64,000 bases of DNA from Microcoleus sp. CAWBG506 (GTDB taxonomy: Bacteria > Cyanobacteriota > Cyanobacteriia > Cyanobacteriales > Microcoleaceae). This document shows positions 34,561 to 43,137 of this stretch, one piece after another. The position numbers were made by a program, and so were the translations under genes. Below the pieces are notes generated by a model that made no database searches, was not told the DNA's origin, and was given only the letters and a program-made list of their open reading frames with translations. The DNA is taken from positions 56,712 to 120,711 of the forward strand of contig JAHREW010000017.1 in assembly GCA_020883125.1 (NCBI GenBank). The letters are read 5' to 3'. Numbering within the stretch: the stretch's first letter is position 1; each line of letters opens with the position of its first letter.

Positions 34561-36375
34561 ATGGCTAGTGACTTTTCTTTTAAATCTCAAGTCAAATTAG
34601 ACAAAAATGCCTTGGATCATCCTGCACAGCGTCGCAGTCGATCGCTCCAAGTCATGGTTTTTATGCTCCTGGTCACTACCTTAGTCACATTGCCTCTTTT
34701 TCGGCTAGCTGAACTGCAACTGGTTCAGGGAGCTTATAACCGACAACGGGCAGAAAACAACCGGATTAGGCCAGTTTCTGTAGCGGCAGTGCGCGGTCAG
34801 ATTTTAGATCGTAGCGGGCAAATTTTTTCGGCCAATCGCGTATCTCGATCGGTATATTTGTGGCCAAAAGAACGATCGCCCCAGCAGTGGCAAGAAGCAG
34901 CCACTACACTGAGCGCCATAGTCAACATCCCTGTGGATGAAATCCTCAAAAAAATCGAAAAAGCAGGCTATAAATCTGCCCTACCAGTCCCAATTAGTAA
35001 GAATATCGATGTTGCAACCTTCGTCGCTTTGGGAGAACAAGCCAATACTTTGCGGGGGGTAGAGATTCGTACAGAATCCAGCCGCGACTATCCCAATAAG
35101 GAATTAGCATCGCATCTTTTGGGATACGTCGGCGAAGCTACTTTAGATGAATTAAAAGCTAATCCTGGATATCCCATGGGAATGATCGTCGGTAAAATGG
35201 GAGTTGAGAAATTAGTTAATCCCAGTTTAGAGGGCGTGTGGGGAAGCCGTTTGATTGAGGTCAATGCTAAGGGTGAAGAAATCCAAGATTTAGGTGTAAA
35301 AGATCCGATTCCCGGCAAGCCTGTACAGCTAACTTTAGATTTAGATATGCAGAAAACTGCCGAAAAAGCTTTGGGAAATCGCCTCGGTGCTGTGGTGGCG
35401 ATCGATGTTAAAACCGGAGCTTTATTAACAATGGGTAGTTGGCCGACATTTGACCCCAATATTTTCACCCGTAAGGTAAGTCAAAAAGAATGGGACCGAC
35501 TGCAAGGACCTGACAAACCATTTTTAAATCGAGCAGTTCAAGGTTATCCAGTCGGTAGCACTTTTAAAATTGTCACTTCTGTAGCCGGGATGGAGTCGGG
35601 CAAATTTTCTCCTGACTCGACTTTGGTTAGTTCTTCTTCAATTACCATTGGCGGAATTTCGTTTAACGAACACGGTGCTGGTTACGGTGCGATCGGTTTC
35701 CGCGATGCTTTAGCCTACAGCAGCAATACATTTTTCTATCAAGTAGGAATGGCCGCGGGGCCCGAAGAAATGTCTAAATGGGCTAAGAGAATGGGAATTG
35801 GCGGTACTATTAACTTAGAACTTTTAGGGTTAGATGCCTCTAATCACGGTCAAGTTCCGATCCCATCAGAGAAACGGAAAATGTATGGAGAAGACTGGTA
35901 TGTGGGCGATACGGTAACAATGGCGATCGGTCAAGGTTTGGTACTTTGCACTCCCTTAGAATTGGCTGTGATGGTGTCAACTATTGCCAATGGTGGTTGG
36001 CGAGTGCAGCCACATTTGTTGGCTTCTCAAACAAATACTCCTATAACTCAAAAAGTTCAAACAGGTATTAAGCCGGCTACTTTGAATGTGATTCGACAGG
36101 GATTGATTGATGTGGTAAAAAAAGGTACTGGTAAGGGGTTGAATGATGGTACTATTCCTTTGAGTGCTGGCAAAACAGGGACGGTGGAAATGCCCGGTCA
36201 TCCTGACAATTCTATGTATGTGGGTTTTGCTCCTGCTGACAAACCGGAAATTGCGATCGCAGTTATAGTTGAAGGCGGTGGATTTGGTGCTGTATCAGCC
36301 GCACCAGTCGCTCACGAGGTATTCCGAACTTATTTCCAAAAGCAAGGTTTTAAACCTACTATTAAGAAGCCTTAA
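34561..36375 (+). CDS. mrdA: Penicillin-binding protein 2, peptidoglycan transpeptidase
   Basis: This 604-residue class B penicillin-binding protein has an N-terminal membrane anchor (VMVFMLLVTTLVTLPLFRL), a dimerisation domain (about 55-240) and a transpeptidase domain. The active-site motifs are GSTFKI (catalytic Ser near residue 335), YSSNTF (SxN) and GKTGTVE (KTG). PBP2 crosslinks peptidoglycan during lateral growth with the RodA-type elongation machinery. The neighbours give no further elongasome genes. It is convergent with the gene at 36565. Confidence 0.93.
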   Translation: MASDFSFKSQVKLDKNALDHPAQRRSRSLQVMVFMLLVTTLVTLPLFRLAELQLVQGAYNRQRAENNRIRPVSVAAVRGQILDRSGQIFSANRVSRSVYLWPKERSPQQWQEAATTLSAIVNIPVDEILKKIEKAGYKSALPVPISKNIDVATFVALGEQANTLRGVEIRTESSRDYPNKELASHLLGYVGEATLDELKANPGYPMGMIVGKMGVEKLVNPSLEGVWGSRLIEVNAKGEEIQDLGVKDPIPGKPVQLTLDLDMQKTAEKALGNRLGAVVAIDVKTGALLTMGSWPTFDPNIFTRKVSQKEWDRLQGPDKPFLNRAVQGYPVGSTFKIVTSVAGMESGKFSPDSTLVSSSSITIGGISFNEHGAGYGAIGFRDALAYSSNTFFYQVGMAAGPEEMSKWAKRMGIGGTINLELLGLDASNHGQVPIPSEKRKMYGEDWYVGDTVTMAIGQGLVLCTPLELAVMVSTIANGGWRVQPHLLASQTNTPITQKVQTGIKPATLNVIRQGLIDVVKKGTGKGLNDGTIPLSAGKTGTVEMPGHPDNSMYVGFAPADKPEIAIAVIVEGGGFGAVSAAPVAHEVFRTYFQKQGFKPTIKKP

Positions 36376-36379
36376 TAGT

Positions 36380-36560
36380 CATGATTAAGTTGTTATTTGT
36401 TGGTTGTTATTGGTGATTTGTTATTGGTGATTTGTTATTTGTTAGTTCCAATAACCCACAACCAACAACCAACAAGCCTTCGACTTTGCGGTTCCTGAGC
36501 GGACTCGAAGGGCAGGGAACCGCCAACAACCAATAACCAATAACTAACAACAAATAACCA
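36380..36560. repeat. Large imperfect inverted repeat made of TTGTTATTGG-type heptads
   Basis: The left arm is built of TTGTTATTTG and GGTTGTTATTGG units and the right arm of the complementary CCAATAACCAATAAC units. The centre holds GCCTTCGACTTTGCGG and CTCGAAGGGCAGGGAAC. It fills the space between two convergent genes and could terminate both. Confidence 0.7.
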
Positions 36561-36564
36561 ATAA

Positions 36565-37434
36565 CTAACTTCCAATTCTATCTATAATTATCATTTCTGA
36601 ACCCACAACTGGACTTCTCGCTATTAGTTTACCTTTCATACTCATAACTTCTAAATTACTAAAATCTAGTAAATTAGCTTCTTTAAACATTTGATTTACT
36701 ATCTGATTTTGTTCCGCTTCACTCAGCCCATACCAATCTTCAGCTACTTTTACTGTCAACCGACTGCTGGAAAAATTAGCTTCAAAGGACTTAACTAAAC
36801 CGCCACCAAGTCTAACGGTAATTTCATCAACTTTATTTTGAATCCCAGCAATCAGAGACTGTTCCGGTGTCAGTGGTGGTGGCGGGACAATTTCTACCGC
36901 TTTCGGTGCTGTCGGTGCCACTAAATTCGGTAAGTTGCTTTTGAATTCAGATTTGGCTTTTTCCGATGCGATCGCTTCTGGCAATTTGGCGATAGGCTGT
37001 GGCCTTTCCGATGCCACAAAATCGGAAAAATTTGCAGGCGATTCTATCACTTGGGGGACAGGCGCATTGGCTATTTTCTCCGCTGGTTGTCCCGAAAAAA
37101 TATTCAGACTTAAACCGACTGTGACGATCGCAATTGCTGCTATTGCTGCATTCAAAATGGGATCGGATAACTTCTGGGTGATGGATGCGGGTAACAGCGA
37201 TCGCACTAGCTTCACAATACTTTGCCAAAGTAAACCGACTTTCTCTAAAAAACCACCTTGAGTGCGGGTTGCTACAGACTTACTATCAGATTTTACAGCA
37301 ACTTTTGGTGTGGAAATTTTGTTAATTTCTGCTGCCATACTTTCAGGAGTTGCAGAGTTTAAGGCTGAGTCAATCTCCGTTTTTGGAGGTTCAAAGGATT
37401 CTGGAGTTGGCTGGTTTGGTTGTTCTTCTGACAT
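36565..37434 (-). CDS. Cyanobacterial membrane protein of unknown function
   Basis: The start is placed at ATG 37434 (MSEEQPNQPT), giving 289 residues. It has an acidic Pro/Glu-rich N-terminus (1-90), one membrane segment (AAIAAIAIVTVGLSLNIFSG, about 120-140), a Pro/Ala-rich linker, and a folded C-terminal domain of about 90 residues (SLIAGIQNKVDEITVRLGGG; LTVKVAEDWYGLSEAEQNQI). The topology suggests a domain outside the membrane on a flexible linker. I do not recognise the family, but the C-terminal domain is well formed and likely conserved. It converges on mrdA. Confidence 0.7.
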   Translation of the reverse strand: MSEEQPNQPTPESFEPPKTEIDSALNSATPESMAAEINKISTPKVAVKSDSKSVATRTQGGFLEKVGLLWQSIVKLVRSLLPASITQKLSDPILNAAIAAIAIVTVGLSLNIFSGQPAEKIANAPVPQVIESPANFSDFVASERPQPIAKLPEAIASEKAKSEFKSNLPNLVAPTAPKAVEIVPPPPLTPEQSLIAGIQNKVDEITVRLGGGLVKSFEANFSSSRLTVKVAEDWYGLSEAEQNQIVNQMFKEANLLDFSNLEVMSMKGKLIARSPVVGSEMIIIDRIGS

Positions 37435-37668
37435 TTTTTCTGCCTTTGGGCCTTGCAAATATACTTAAATCCGATTAATTTTAGTTGAGTTATAGCACAA
37501 GGAAGAAGGAATAATTCACCCCCCCTACCGCCCTTGGAGGAAGGAAGAAGGAAGAAGGAAAATGCAATCACAGCAAGAGTTGCAGCGACTAAGAACGTCC
37601 TAACTGTCTTGGTTGTTGCTAGATCTCAATCTTAATTTATCATTTTATTTAGTTGTCACTGAATCAAT

Positions 37669-38604
37669 ATGAGCATCAAACGTCGTTACTTTCTGATTTT
37701 AGGCAGTCTCAGCAGCTTAGGTTTGGCTGGAATCTGGAAAATGTTTCAGCTTCAGACTTCTTGGGGCACAGGTGCCAATGCGGCTGTACTTTCTGCTGTT
37801 GAGGGAGAAAGGGCGATCGCTCCTTTACCCACCACACCACCTATTTTACGCTTTATTTCGATCGCAGACACGGGTACTGGTGCCGAGGGACAATATGCTG
37901 TGGCTGAGGCGATGGCGCAATATCACGGGCAAAACTCTTTTAATGTGGCTATTCTCGCCGGTGACAATATCTATAATAACGGCGAATTTGAAAAAATTAA
38001 TGCTGTTTTTGAACGACCCTATCAGCCCTTATTACAACAGGGTGTCAAGTTTTATGCTTGTCTGGGAAATCACGATATCCGTACTGCTAACGGCGACTTG
38101 CAAGTTAAATACCCCGGCTTTAATATGGCTGGTCGCTACTACACTTTTCGGCGCGAATCAGTCCAGTTTTTTGCCCTAGATACTAATGATAATGCGGACT
38201 GGAAAAATCAGTTAGTTTGGCTGGAAAAAGAGTTGAGCCAGAGCACTGCACCTTGGAAAGTTGTTTTCGGACACCACCAGGTTTATTCCTCTGGCGTGTA
38301 TGGATTGAATCAACCTTTTATTCAGACTTTGACACCGATGTTTCACAAGTACGGCGTGCAGCTTTATATTAACGGACATGAGCATAGTTATGAACGGACT
38401 CGCTCGATTAATGGTACGACTTATTTAATTTGTGGTGCTGGTGCTGGTACTCGTCCGGTGGGGCGTTCTGAATGGACGGAGTATGCTGCTAGTCGGTTGA
38501 GTTTTGCCACGTTTGATGTTTATGAAGACCGGATGTTTGTGAGTGCGATCGGTACTGATAAGCGGGTTTTCGATCGGGGAGTGATTGAAGTGCGATCGGC
38601 TTAA
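37669..38604 (+). CDS. Exported purple-acid-type metallophosphatase
   Basis: This 311-residue protein starts with a twin-arginine-like signal (KRRYFLILGSLSSLGLAG). The calcineurin-like metallophosphatase motifs appear in order: SIADTGTG, LAGDNIYNNG, CLGNHDIR, VVFGHHQVYSSG and INGHEHSYER, which supply the ligands of a two-metal centre. This is the arrangement of purple acid phosphatases, which release phosphate from organic esters outside the cytoplasm. No pho box was looked for in detail. The nuclease gene follows 27 bp downstream on the same strand. Confidence 0.9.
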   Translation: MSIKRRYFLILGSLSSLGLAGIWKMFQLQTSWGTGANAAVLSAVEGERAIAPLPTTPPILRFISIADTGTGAEGQYAVAEAMAQYHGQNSFNVAILAGDNIYNNGEFEKINAVFERPYQPLLQQGVKFYACLGNHDIRTANGDLQVKYPGFNMAGRYYTFRRESVQFFALDTNDNADWKNQLVWLEKELSQSTAPWKVVFGHHQVYSSGVYGLNQPFIQTLTPMFHKYGVQLYINGHEHSYERTRSINGTTYLICGAGAGTRPVGRSEWTEYAASRLSFATFDVYEDRMFVSAIGTDKRVFDRGVIEVRSA

Positions 38605-38631
38605 TTCACAGCATATTCAGGAGCAAACAAG

Positions 38632-39114
38632 ATGAATAGGGGTTGTCGGGCTAATCAAACGGGTTTTGTTTTAGAAACAACTGTTGCAGGCACTTTACAA
38701 GCTCATGGCTATCTCGAAATTTGCCCTCATTTACCGAAAAATCGCAAGCGGGATTGGCTTTTATTTTCTAAAGATTATCCTAAGCGCTATGCCAAACAGG
38801 TATATATCGGGTCTAGCATTTATGAAACTGAAATAAATGTCGATTTTTATATTGTTGGTTCTGGGGCAATTTCTCAGGGTTTAATCGTTGAGTGTAAGTG
38901 GCAAGAAGATAAAGGTTCTGTTGACGAAAAGTATCCTTACCTTAATTTAAATATTAAAAATTGCTATCATATGCCAACTATTGTGATAGTTGGTGGTGAT
39001 GGCATGAGGCAAGGATCGATCGAGTGGTTCAAAAAACAAATTGCTGATCATCCAAATCTATTGGGAGTTTTCAAGCTCGAAGGGTTTATCACTTGGGCCA
39101 ATAAACATCTGTAA
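38632..39114 (+). CDS. PD-(D/E)XK-superfamily nuclease, possible restriction enzyme
   Basis: This 160-residue protein contains the pattern of a PD-(D/E)XK nuclease: an acidic residue in ETEINVDFYIVG (about residues 65-75) and ECK in GLIVECKWQED (about 87-97). An early RANQTGFVLETTVAGTLQAH helix resembles the start of small type II endonucleases. It lies next to, and converges on, the Dam-type methylase gene at 39241-40110, an arrangement that fits a restriction-modification pair. The function as endonuclease is inferred from motif and neighbour; recognition of GATC is a guess. Confidence 0.75.
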   Translation: MNRGCRANQTGFVLETTVAGTLQAHGYLEICPHLPKNRKRDWLLFSKDYPKRYAKQVYIGSSIYETEINVDFYIVGSGAISQGLIVECKWQEDKGSVDEKYPYLNLNIKNCYHMPTIVIVGGDGMRQGSIEWFKKQIADHPNLLGVFKLEGFITWANKHL

Positions 39115-39240
39115 GATAACTAACCTAAAAATTGATTGTTTGAGAGCCAATTATTATTCCATAATGCTTGGAGATTAGTCTTATGTTTTGTCTTGTATCT
39201 GGCTCTTATGTTTTTTGGATGTTGGCTTACGTCTTTAAAA

Positions 39241-40110
39241 TTAACGGATTAATAATTCCTTGACTTTGCCACGCTTACAACTATTAGAATTGATTCCCCT
39301 AGCTGCTGAAATTTCAATTAATTGTGGCATCCTAGCAGTTTTAAAAGCTTGAGAGTCTGTGTAAATTTTCTTGATGAAATCACAATGAGAGTTAGACAGC
39401 ATCACTTTCACACCCCGTTCGGCGAGTTCTGCAAAAACGTCTCTCAGTTGCAGTTGTTCCGCTTCTTTGAAGTTATGCCGGTTGTAAGCTGTGAAGTTAC
39501 TCGTGGCACTGATAGGATGATAAGGTGGGTCGAAATAAACAAAGTCTTCGCTGCTTTTGACAAAATCCCTTACTCGATCGAATTGTCTAACTTCAATTTG
39601 AACGGAAGCAAGGGCAGAGGATACGGCTCGCAATAAATCTGCTTGACAAATGTTAGGTTTTTTGTATCTGCCTATGGGAACATTAAATTCACCTTTAGAA
39701 TTTTCTCTGTAGAGACCGTTGTAACAAGTTTTATTTAGATAAATCAGTCGCGCTGCTTTTTCTGTATCTGTTTTATAGGATTGCGATCGCACCCAATAAT
39801 AATACTTTTGATGGTGGTTGCTGTGTTGTAACTGATGCTCCTCTAACTGTTCAATTAACTCCTCCACCCGATCCCTGACGCAGCAATAGGCATTAATCAA
39901 TTCTGGGTTGATATCTGTCAAAATAGCAGCCAAACCCGGTTGCTGCTGCTTTAAGTGAAAAAAAACAGCACCACCGCCCAAAAAAGGTTCGTAGTAAGTT
40001 GTGAAATTTTGAGGGAAATAAGGTTGATATTGTTCAATCAACTTACTTTTACCTCCAGCCCATTTCAGAAATGGACGTGGCAATATTTGAGAAGGTGCGA
40101 CAGCAGACAT
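39241..40110 (-). CDS. D12-class (Dam-like) adenine-N6 DNA methyltransferase
   Basis: This protein of 289 residues has the D12-class features: FLKWAGGKSKLIEQY at the N-terminus, the AdoMet-binding loop YYEPFLGGGAVFF (about 41-53) and the catalytic VYFDPPYHP (about 193-201). Such enzymes (Dam, M.DpnII) usually methylate A in GATC, the core of HIP1. The divergent C-terminus (ISAARGINSNSCKRGKVKEL) is typical. It may be the modification half of a system with the nuclease 127 bp away, or an orphan methylase. Confidence 0.92.
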   Translation of the reverse strand: MSAVAPSQILPRPFLKWAGGKSKLIEQYQPYFPQNFTTYYEPFLGGGAVFFHLKQQQPGLAAILTDINPELINAYCCVRDRVEELIEQLEEHQLQHSNHHQKYYYWVRSQSYKTDTEKAARLIYLNKTCYNGLYRENSKGEFNVPIGRYKKPNICQADLLRAVSSALASVQIEVRQFDRVRDFVKSSEDFVYFDPPYHPISATSNFTAYNRHNFKEAEQLQLRDVFAELAERGVKVMLSNSHCDFIKKIYTDSQAFKTARMPQLIEISAARGINSNSCKRGKVKELLIR

Positions 40111-40402
40111 TTATGTAGAAATAGCAGCCTTATCATATTTATCACAACTAGAACTGAATACAATCTGAATTTGCGATCGCAGTTGATGTGCTCGCACTCA
40201 CAAAACAATCCAGTGGCGACAATTGAAAATTTGTCGCTAGAATTATATTTGTTAGGACGATCGCCCAAATGCCCGATCGAGCCGAATGCAGTCCCGATCG
40301 CCCGATCGACCCATTTAGCTCCGGCTGTGCCAAAATTGTCTCACTCGTTCACAAGTGTTACCAGTGAAAAATGACACTGGTACACTTTACCCCACCAAGC
40401 TC

Positions 40403-40606
40403 ATGCAAGATTTCATTAATAACGTCTCCCGTTATCCCCGTTTTTTGATTACTGTCTGTCTGGGAATCTTTTTTTTCCTGTTCGATAGACTCAAACCTCT
40501 ACTCGATCGACCAGCTACGGCTATCGCCCTAGTTAGTTTGATCGTAGCAACTTTCGTCTTTTTAACTTTTACACTGCGCGCTATGTTAGGTTTGAGTCCG
40601 GTTTAA
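40403..40606 (+). CDS. DUF751 (Ycf33-like) small membrane protein
   Basis: From ATG 40403 (MQDFINNVSRYPRFLITVCL) the protein has 67 residues with two membrane helices and the family ending LTFTLRAMLGL. DUF751/Ycf33 proteins occur throughout cyanobacteria and in some plastids and may affect photosynthetic electron flow, though the role is unclear. The frame is open upstream to 40355, but the extra residues are not family-like. Confidence 0.85.
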   Translation: MQDFINNVSRYPRFLITVCLGIFFFLFDRLKPLLDRPATAIALVSLIVATFVFLTFTLRAMLGLSPV

Positions 40607-40919
40607 AGGCAAGCTCAAGAGTGAATAGCCAGAGAAACCATAGAAACCATAGAAACCCAACCTGTCATGCAAACTCTACAAATTAGAAAGGGAAATTAGG
40701 AATTTCGAGTTTTGAGTTAAAACACCAACTCTCGAACTAACTCCCAATTCGTTGTCGATCGCACACTTGCCAAGAGTCACTGCGATAGATTGGAAGAGGA
40801 CATCTAGATTCAGTAACGATTATCCCCCAAGCTCAGTTCATAGGAAGCGGCACAACCCGCCCCGCTTTCCTCTCACGTTAACCAGACGGTATCAAGAGAG
40901 TCTCCAGCGGTAAAGACAG
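40607..40919. other. Intergenic region, no gene seen
   Basis: This 313-bp region holds AAACCATAGAAACCATAGAAACC direct repeats near 40635 but no coding frame or clear hairpin. The PadR gene promoter should lie at its right end. Confidence 0.45.
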
Positions 40920-41315
40920 ATGAAGTTTGAACATATCTATCAATTTTTTCAAGACCCCCCTCCTGTTTATCTAAACAAGGAACTAGCAGTGTGCTACATT
41001 CTCTCCGTCTTATTACGCGGAGATTCCTACGGAACCGAACTAATCGGACAACTAGAGAGGGAATTCCCCATCTACCGACTTTCTGACACCGTACTCTACA
41101 GCGCACTTAAATTCCTCGAAGATGAAGCCGTCATCACCGGTTACTGGAAAAAAGTAGAAGGACGCGGCCGCCCTCGCCGGATGTATCAAATTCTCCCAGA
41201 GTGGCGACATCAAGCTCAAGACCTCGCTGATCTTTGGCATGGATACATTGCTCAGGGAAAAGGGGTGTCTAGACGTCAGCACCAAGACTTAGAAACTAGC
41301 CACAGCGGCGGTTAG
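40920..41315 (+). CDS. PadR-family transcriptional regulator
   Basis: This 131-residue protein has the PadR winged helix: LAVCYILSVLLRGDSYGTEL, then FPIYRLSDTVLYSALKFLED and GYWKKVEGRGRPRRMYQI, where the RGRPRR wing is typical. A short helical tail follows and may mediate dimerisation. The ATG at 40920 fits the usual family length. The target is not known; CCB1 is downstream on the same strand after 164 bp. Confidence 0.9.
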   Translation: MKFEHIYQFFQDPPPVYLNKELAVCYILSVLLRGDSYGTELIGQLEREFPIYRLSDTVLYSALKFLEDEAVITGYWKKVEGRGRPRRMYQILPEWRHQAQDLADLWHGYIAQGKGVSRRQHQDLETSHSGG

Positions 41316-41479
41316 TGCAATTTTAATCCGATGCCTCAACTCTTCAGATGTCGGCACTACTAGCAAAGCGATTTGCCCCGTGGGCCTTCGCTTTGCTCTA
41401 TCGCATCACCGAAGAACCTATCGAAGCGCATTCTTGCTTCTTCCTCCTACTTAATTCCCATTACACAAACTTTTAGCTG

Positions 41480-42013
41480 ATGAATAATCCTGTTTTGCCA
41501 TCCACCTTTGTGCTGACCCTGCTGTTAGCTGTGGGCTTGTTTTTTTTCATCAAGGCCTCTGTCAAAGACCGAACCGAACAAGTTAAACTCGCTTCCGAGA
41601 GTAACCAAGAGTCACTGTTAACCCAGCTACAAGAGTATTTTGCCCAGAGAGCTTACCGAGTTGCAGCCGTCGATGCTCCTAACTACCAAGTCACTTTTGA
41701 AGGCTTTGTCCGGCCTAGTTGGTTTTTAGCTATTTTTTTAACCCTCCTGAGTGCTGGGGGCGCTTTGTGCCTGGGACTGGTTTTGGCGATGCTAGTTCCT
41801 CAGCAAGGTCAAATTTTTCTCGCTTTGGTGTTACTATCGCCACTGGCAGGGATATTTTACTGGAAAAAAGCTGGACGCCCTGAGCAAGTCTCCCTCAAAC
41901 TCGAATCCGTCGCGGAGTCGGGAAGCCAAACCAAGAGCTTAATTACTGTCAGAGGTCATCGCGACGAACTCGCCGTCATGCAAAAAGCTTTGGCTCTGAC
42001 ACCGATCGATTGA
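41480..42013 (+). CDS. Cofactor assembly of complex C subunit B (CCB1)
   Basis: This protein of 177 residues has an N-terminal helix (STFVLTLLLAVGLFFFIKAS), a loop with the conserved SLLTQLQEYFAQRAYRVAAV, and two central helices (WFLAIFLTLLSAGGALCLG; IFLALVLLSPLAGIFYW). It matches CCB1, which helps attach haem ci covalently to cytochrome b6 of the b6f complex (system IV). The CCB partners are not adjacent. Confidence 0.8.
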   Translation: MNNPVLPSTFVLTLLLAVGLFFFIKASVKDRTEQVKLASESNQESLLTQLQEYFAQRAYRVAAVDAPNYQVTFEGFVRPSWFLAIFLTLLSAGGALCLGLVLAMLVPQQGQIFLALVLLSPLAGIFYWKKAGRPEQVSLKLESVAESGSQTKSLITVRGHRDELAVMQKALALTPID

Positions 42014-42482
42014 CAATTTAAACGTCACCTTTTCTGATAATCTAGATGCTGTCGGTCTAGCATTGTCAGAGACCTCAATTTTGAATGTCTCTATAGCTGA
42101 CACTTCGAGCAGACTAAACTATGAATGCTTGAATTTTGTGTGTTCGTGATTAGTTCCATCCAACTAATGCTCAAACACACCATCGAAACAGTAGCTCCCA
42201 CAAAAGCCATTATCTTGAGAGTGCCGACTGTGGCGATCGCCCTTGTGACGATCGCTCCCATTGCGATGGCTCCTTGGGCCTAACTTTCTAAGGAATTTTC
42301 GCTTAAATTTGCAGTTGACACCCTCTAGACAATGATCTATTTTGAGCTTTTGTTAAAAAGTTGCACTAACTTTGCCCTCAATGTTTTGAACTAAACTTTT
42401 TGAGTTTACCGTTATAAACTCAGCATTTTAGTTCTTAGTTTGGGGGGTTTTCGGTTCTGGGTTTTGGCTTCTGGCTTTTGAG
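42014..42482. other. Intergenic region, no supported gene
   Basis: This 469-bp region holds a possible 38-codon frame at 42167-42283 (MLKHTIETVAPTKAIIL) rich in hydrophobic residues, but with no ribosome binding site, so it is not annotated as a gene. The right part is a G/T-rich stretch (GGTTCTGGGTTTTGGC). Confidence 0.45.
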
Positions 42483-42809
42483 CTATGCGCGACTGGCTGA
42501 CACCACAGGAATTTTTTCTGTGGTAGACGACTCCAACATCACTTTTAAGCTGGGAAACAAGAAATGGTTCTCTTCTACGTATTGAGCTCCAAATAAACCT
42601 TTTTCAGCCCAGAAGTATCGATCGGTGGTATGCTCATTGCGTTTGACCAACAGCAAAGCTGGGGGGGCAATGCCTTCAGCATGGATGAACTTGCGAGCCG
42701 CTGTTACGGGTTTATCTTCGCCGCTCTCGATGCTATATTGAGGCACACACTCTAAAATCCTGCGTCCTTCTTGTCGGCGGCGACTTTTGCGCTTGCGTCT
42801 CCTGGCCAA
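42483..42809 (-). CDS. DUF3155-family conserved cyanobacterial protein
   Basis: The protein starts at TTG 42809, preceded by a strong GAGGAGGT at a 7-bp spacing, which decides this unusual start over the upstream ATG 42857. The 108 residues begin with a very basic stretch (LARRRKRKSRRRQEGRR), then CVPQYSIESGEDKPVTAARK, IAPPALLLVKRNEHTTDRYF and WAEKGLFGAQYVEENHFLF. It matches DUF3155, a family conserved across cyanobacteria. The basic start suggests nucleic-acid or ribosome binding, which is inference. Confidence 0.8.
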   Translation of the reverse strand: MARRRKRKSRRRQEGRRILECVPQYSIESGEDKPVTAARKFIHAEGIAPPALLLVKRNEHTTDRYFWAEKGLFGAQYVEENHFLFPSLKVMLESSTTEKIPVVSASRA

Positions 42810-43137
42810 TTTCTTTACCTCCTCTGTGAGCAGACAGGTTGTAATTATAGCTACCAAATCCGAGCCGAGTATATCCGTTCTAGCTCAAAATATCAAGTTG
42901 ATTTAATAATTCGACATAATCTTAACATTTGTACCGCTCGACCACAGTATTGCCATCGTGGTAGGTGAACCCCCCAACTATCCCTCGCTCAAAAAATTAG
43001 GAAGTCTGAAAGCTATACAGACTGGTTATTTAAACAAAATTTATCCCAAAACCATTCAGCGCAGGAAGAACACAGCAGTCTGTAATCGATAAATTAGAAG
43101 TTGTAATTTACTTAATAATTCCATTAAATATCTTAAT
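42810..43137. other. Intergenic region, no gene seen
   Basis: This 328-bp AT-rich region lies between the divergent DUF3155 and histidine kinase genes and should hold promoters for both. No repeat of note is visible. Confidence 0.45.

Noticed and set aside
42167..42283. A 38-codon hydrophobic reading frame starting MLKHTIETVAPTK
   Set aside because: There is no ribosome binding site, the sequence contains two CGATCG-type repeats, and nothing about it matches a known small membrane protein.
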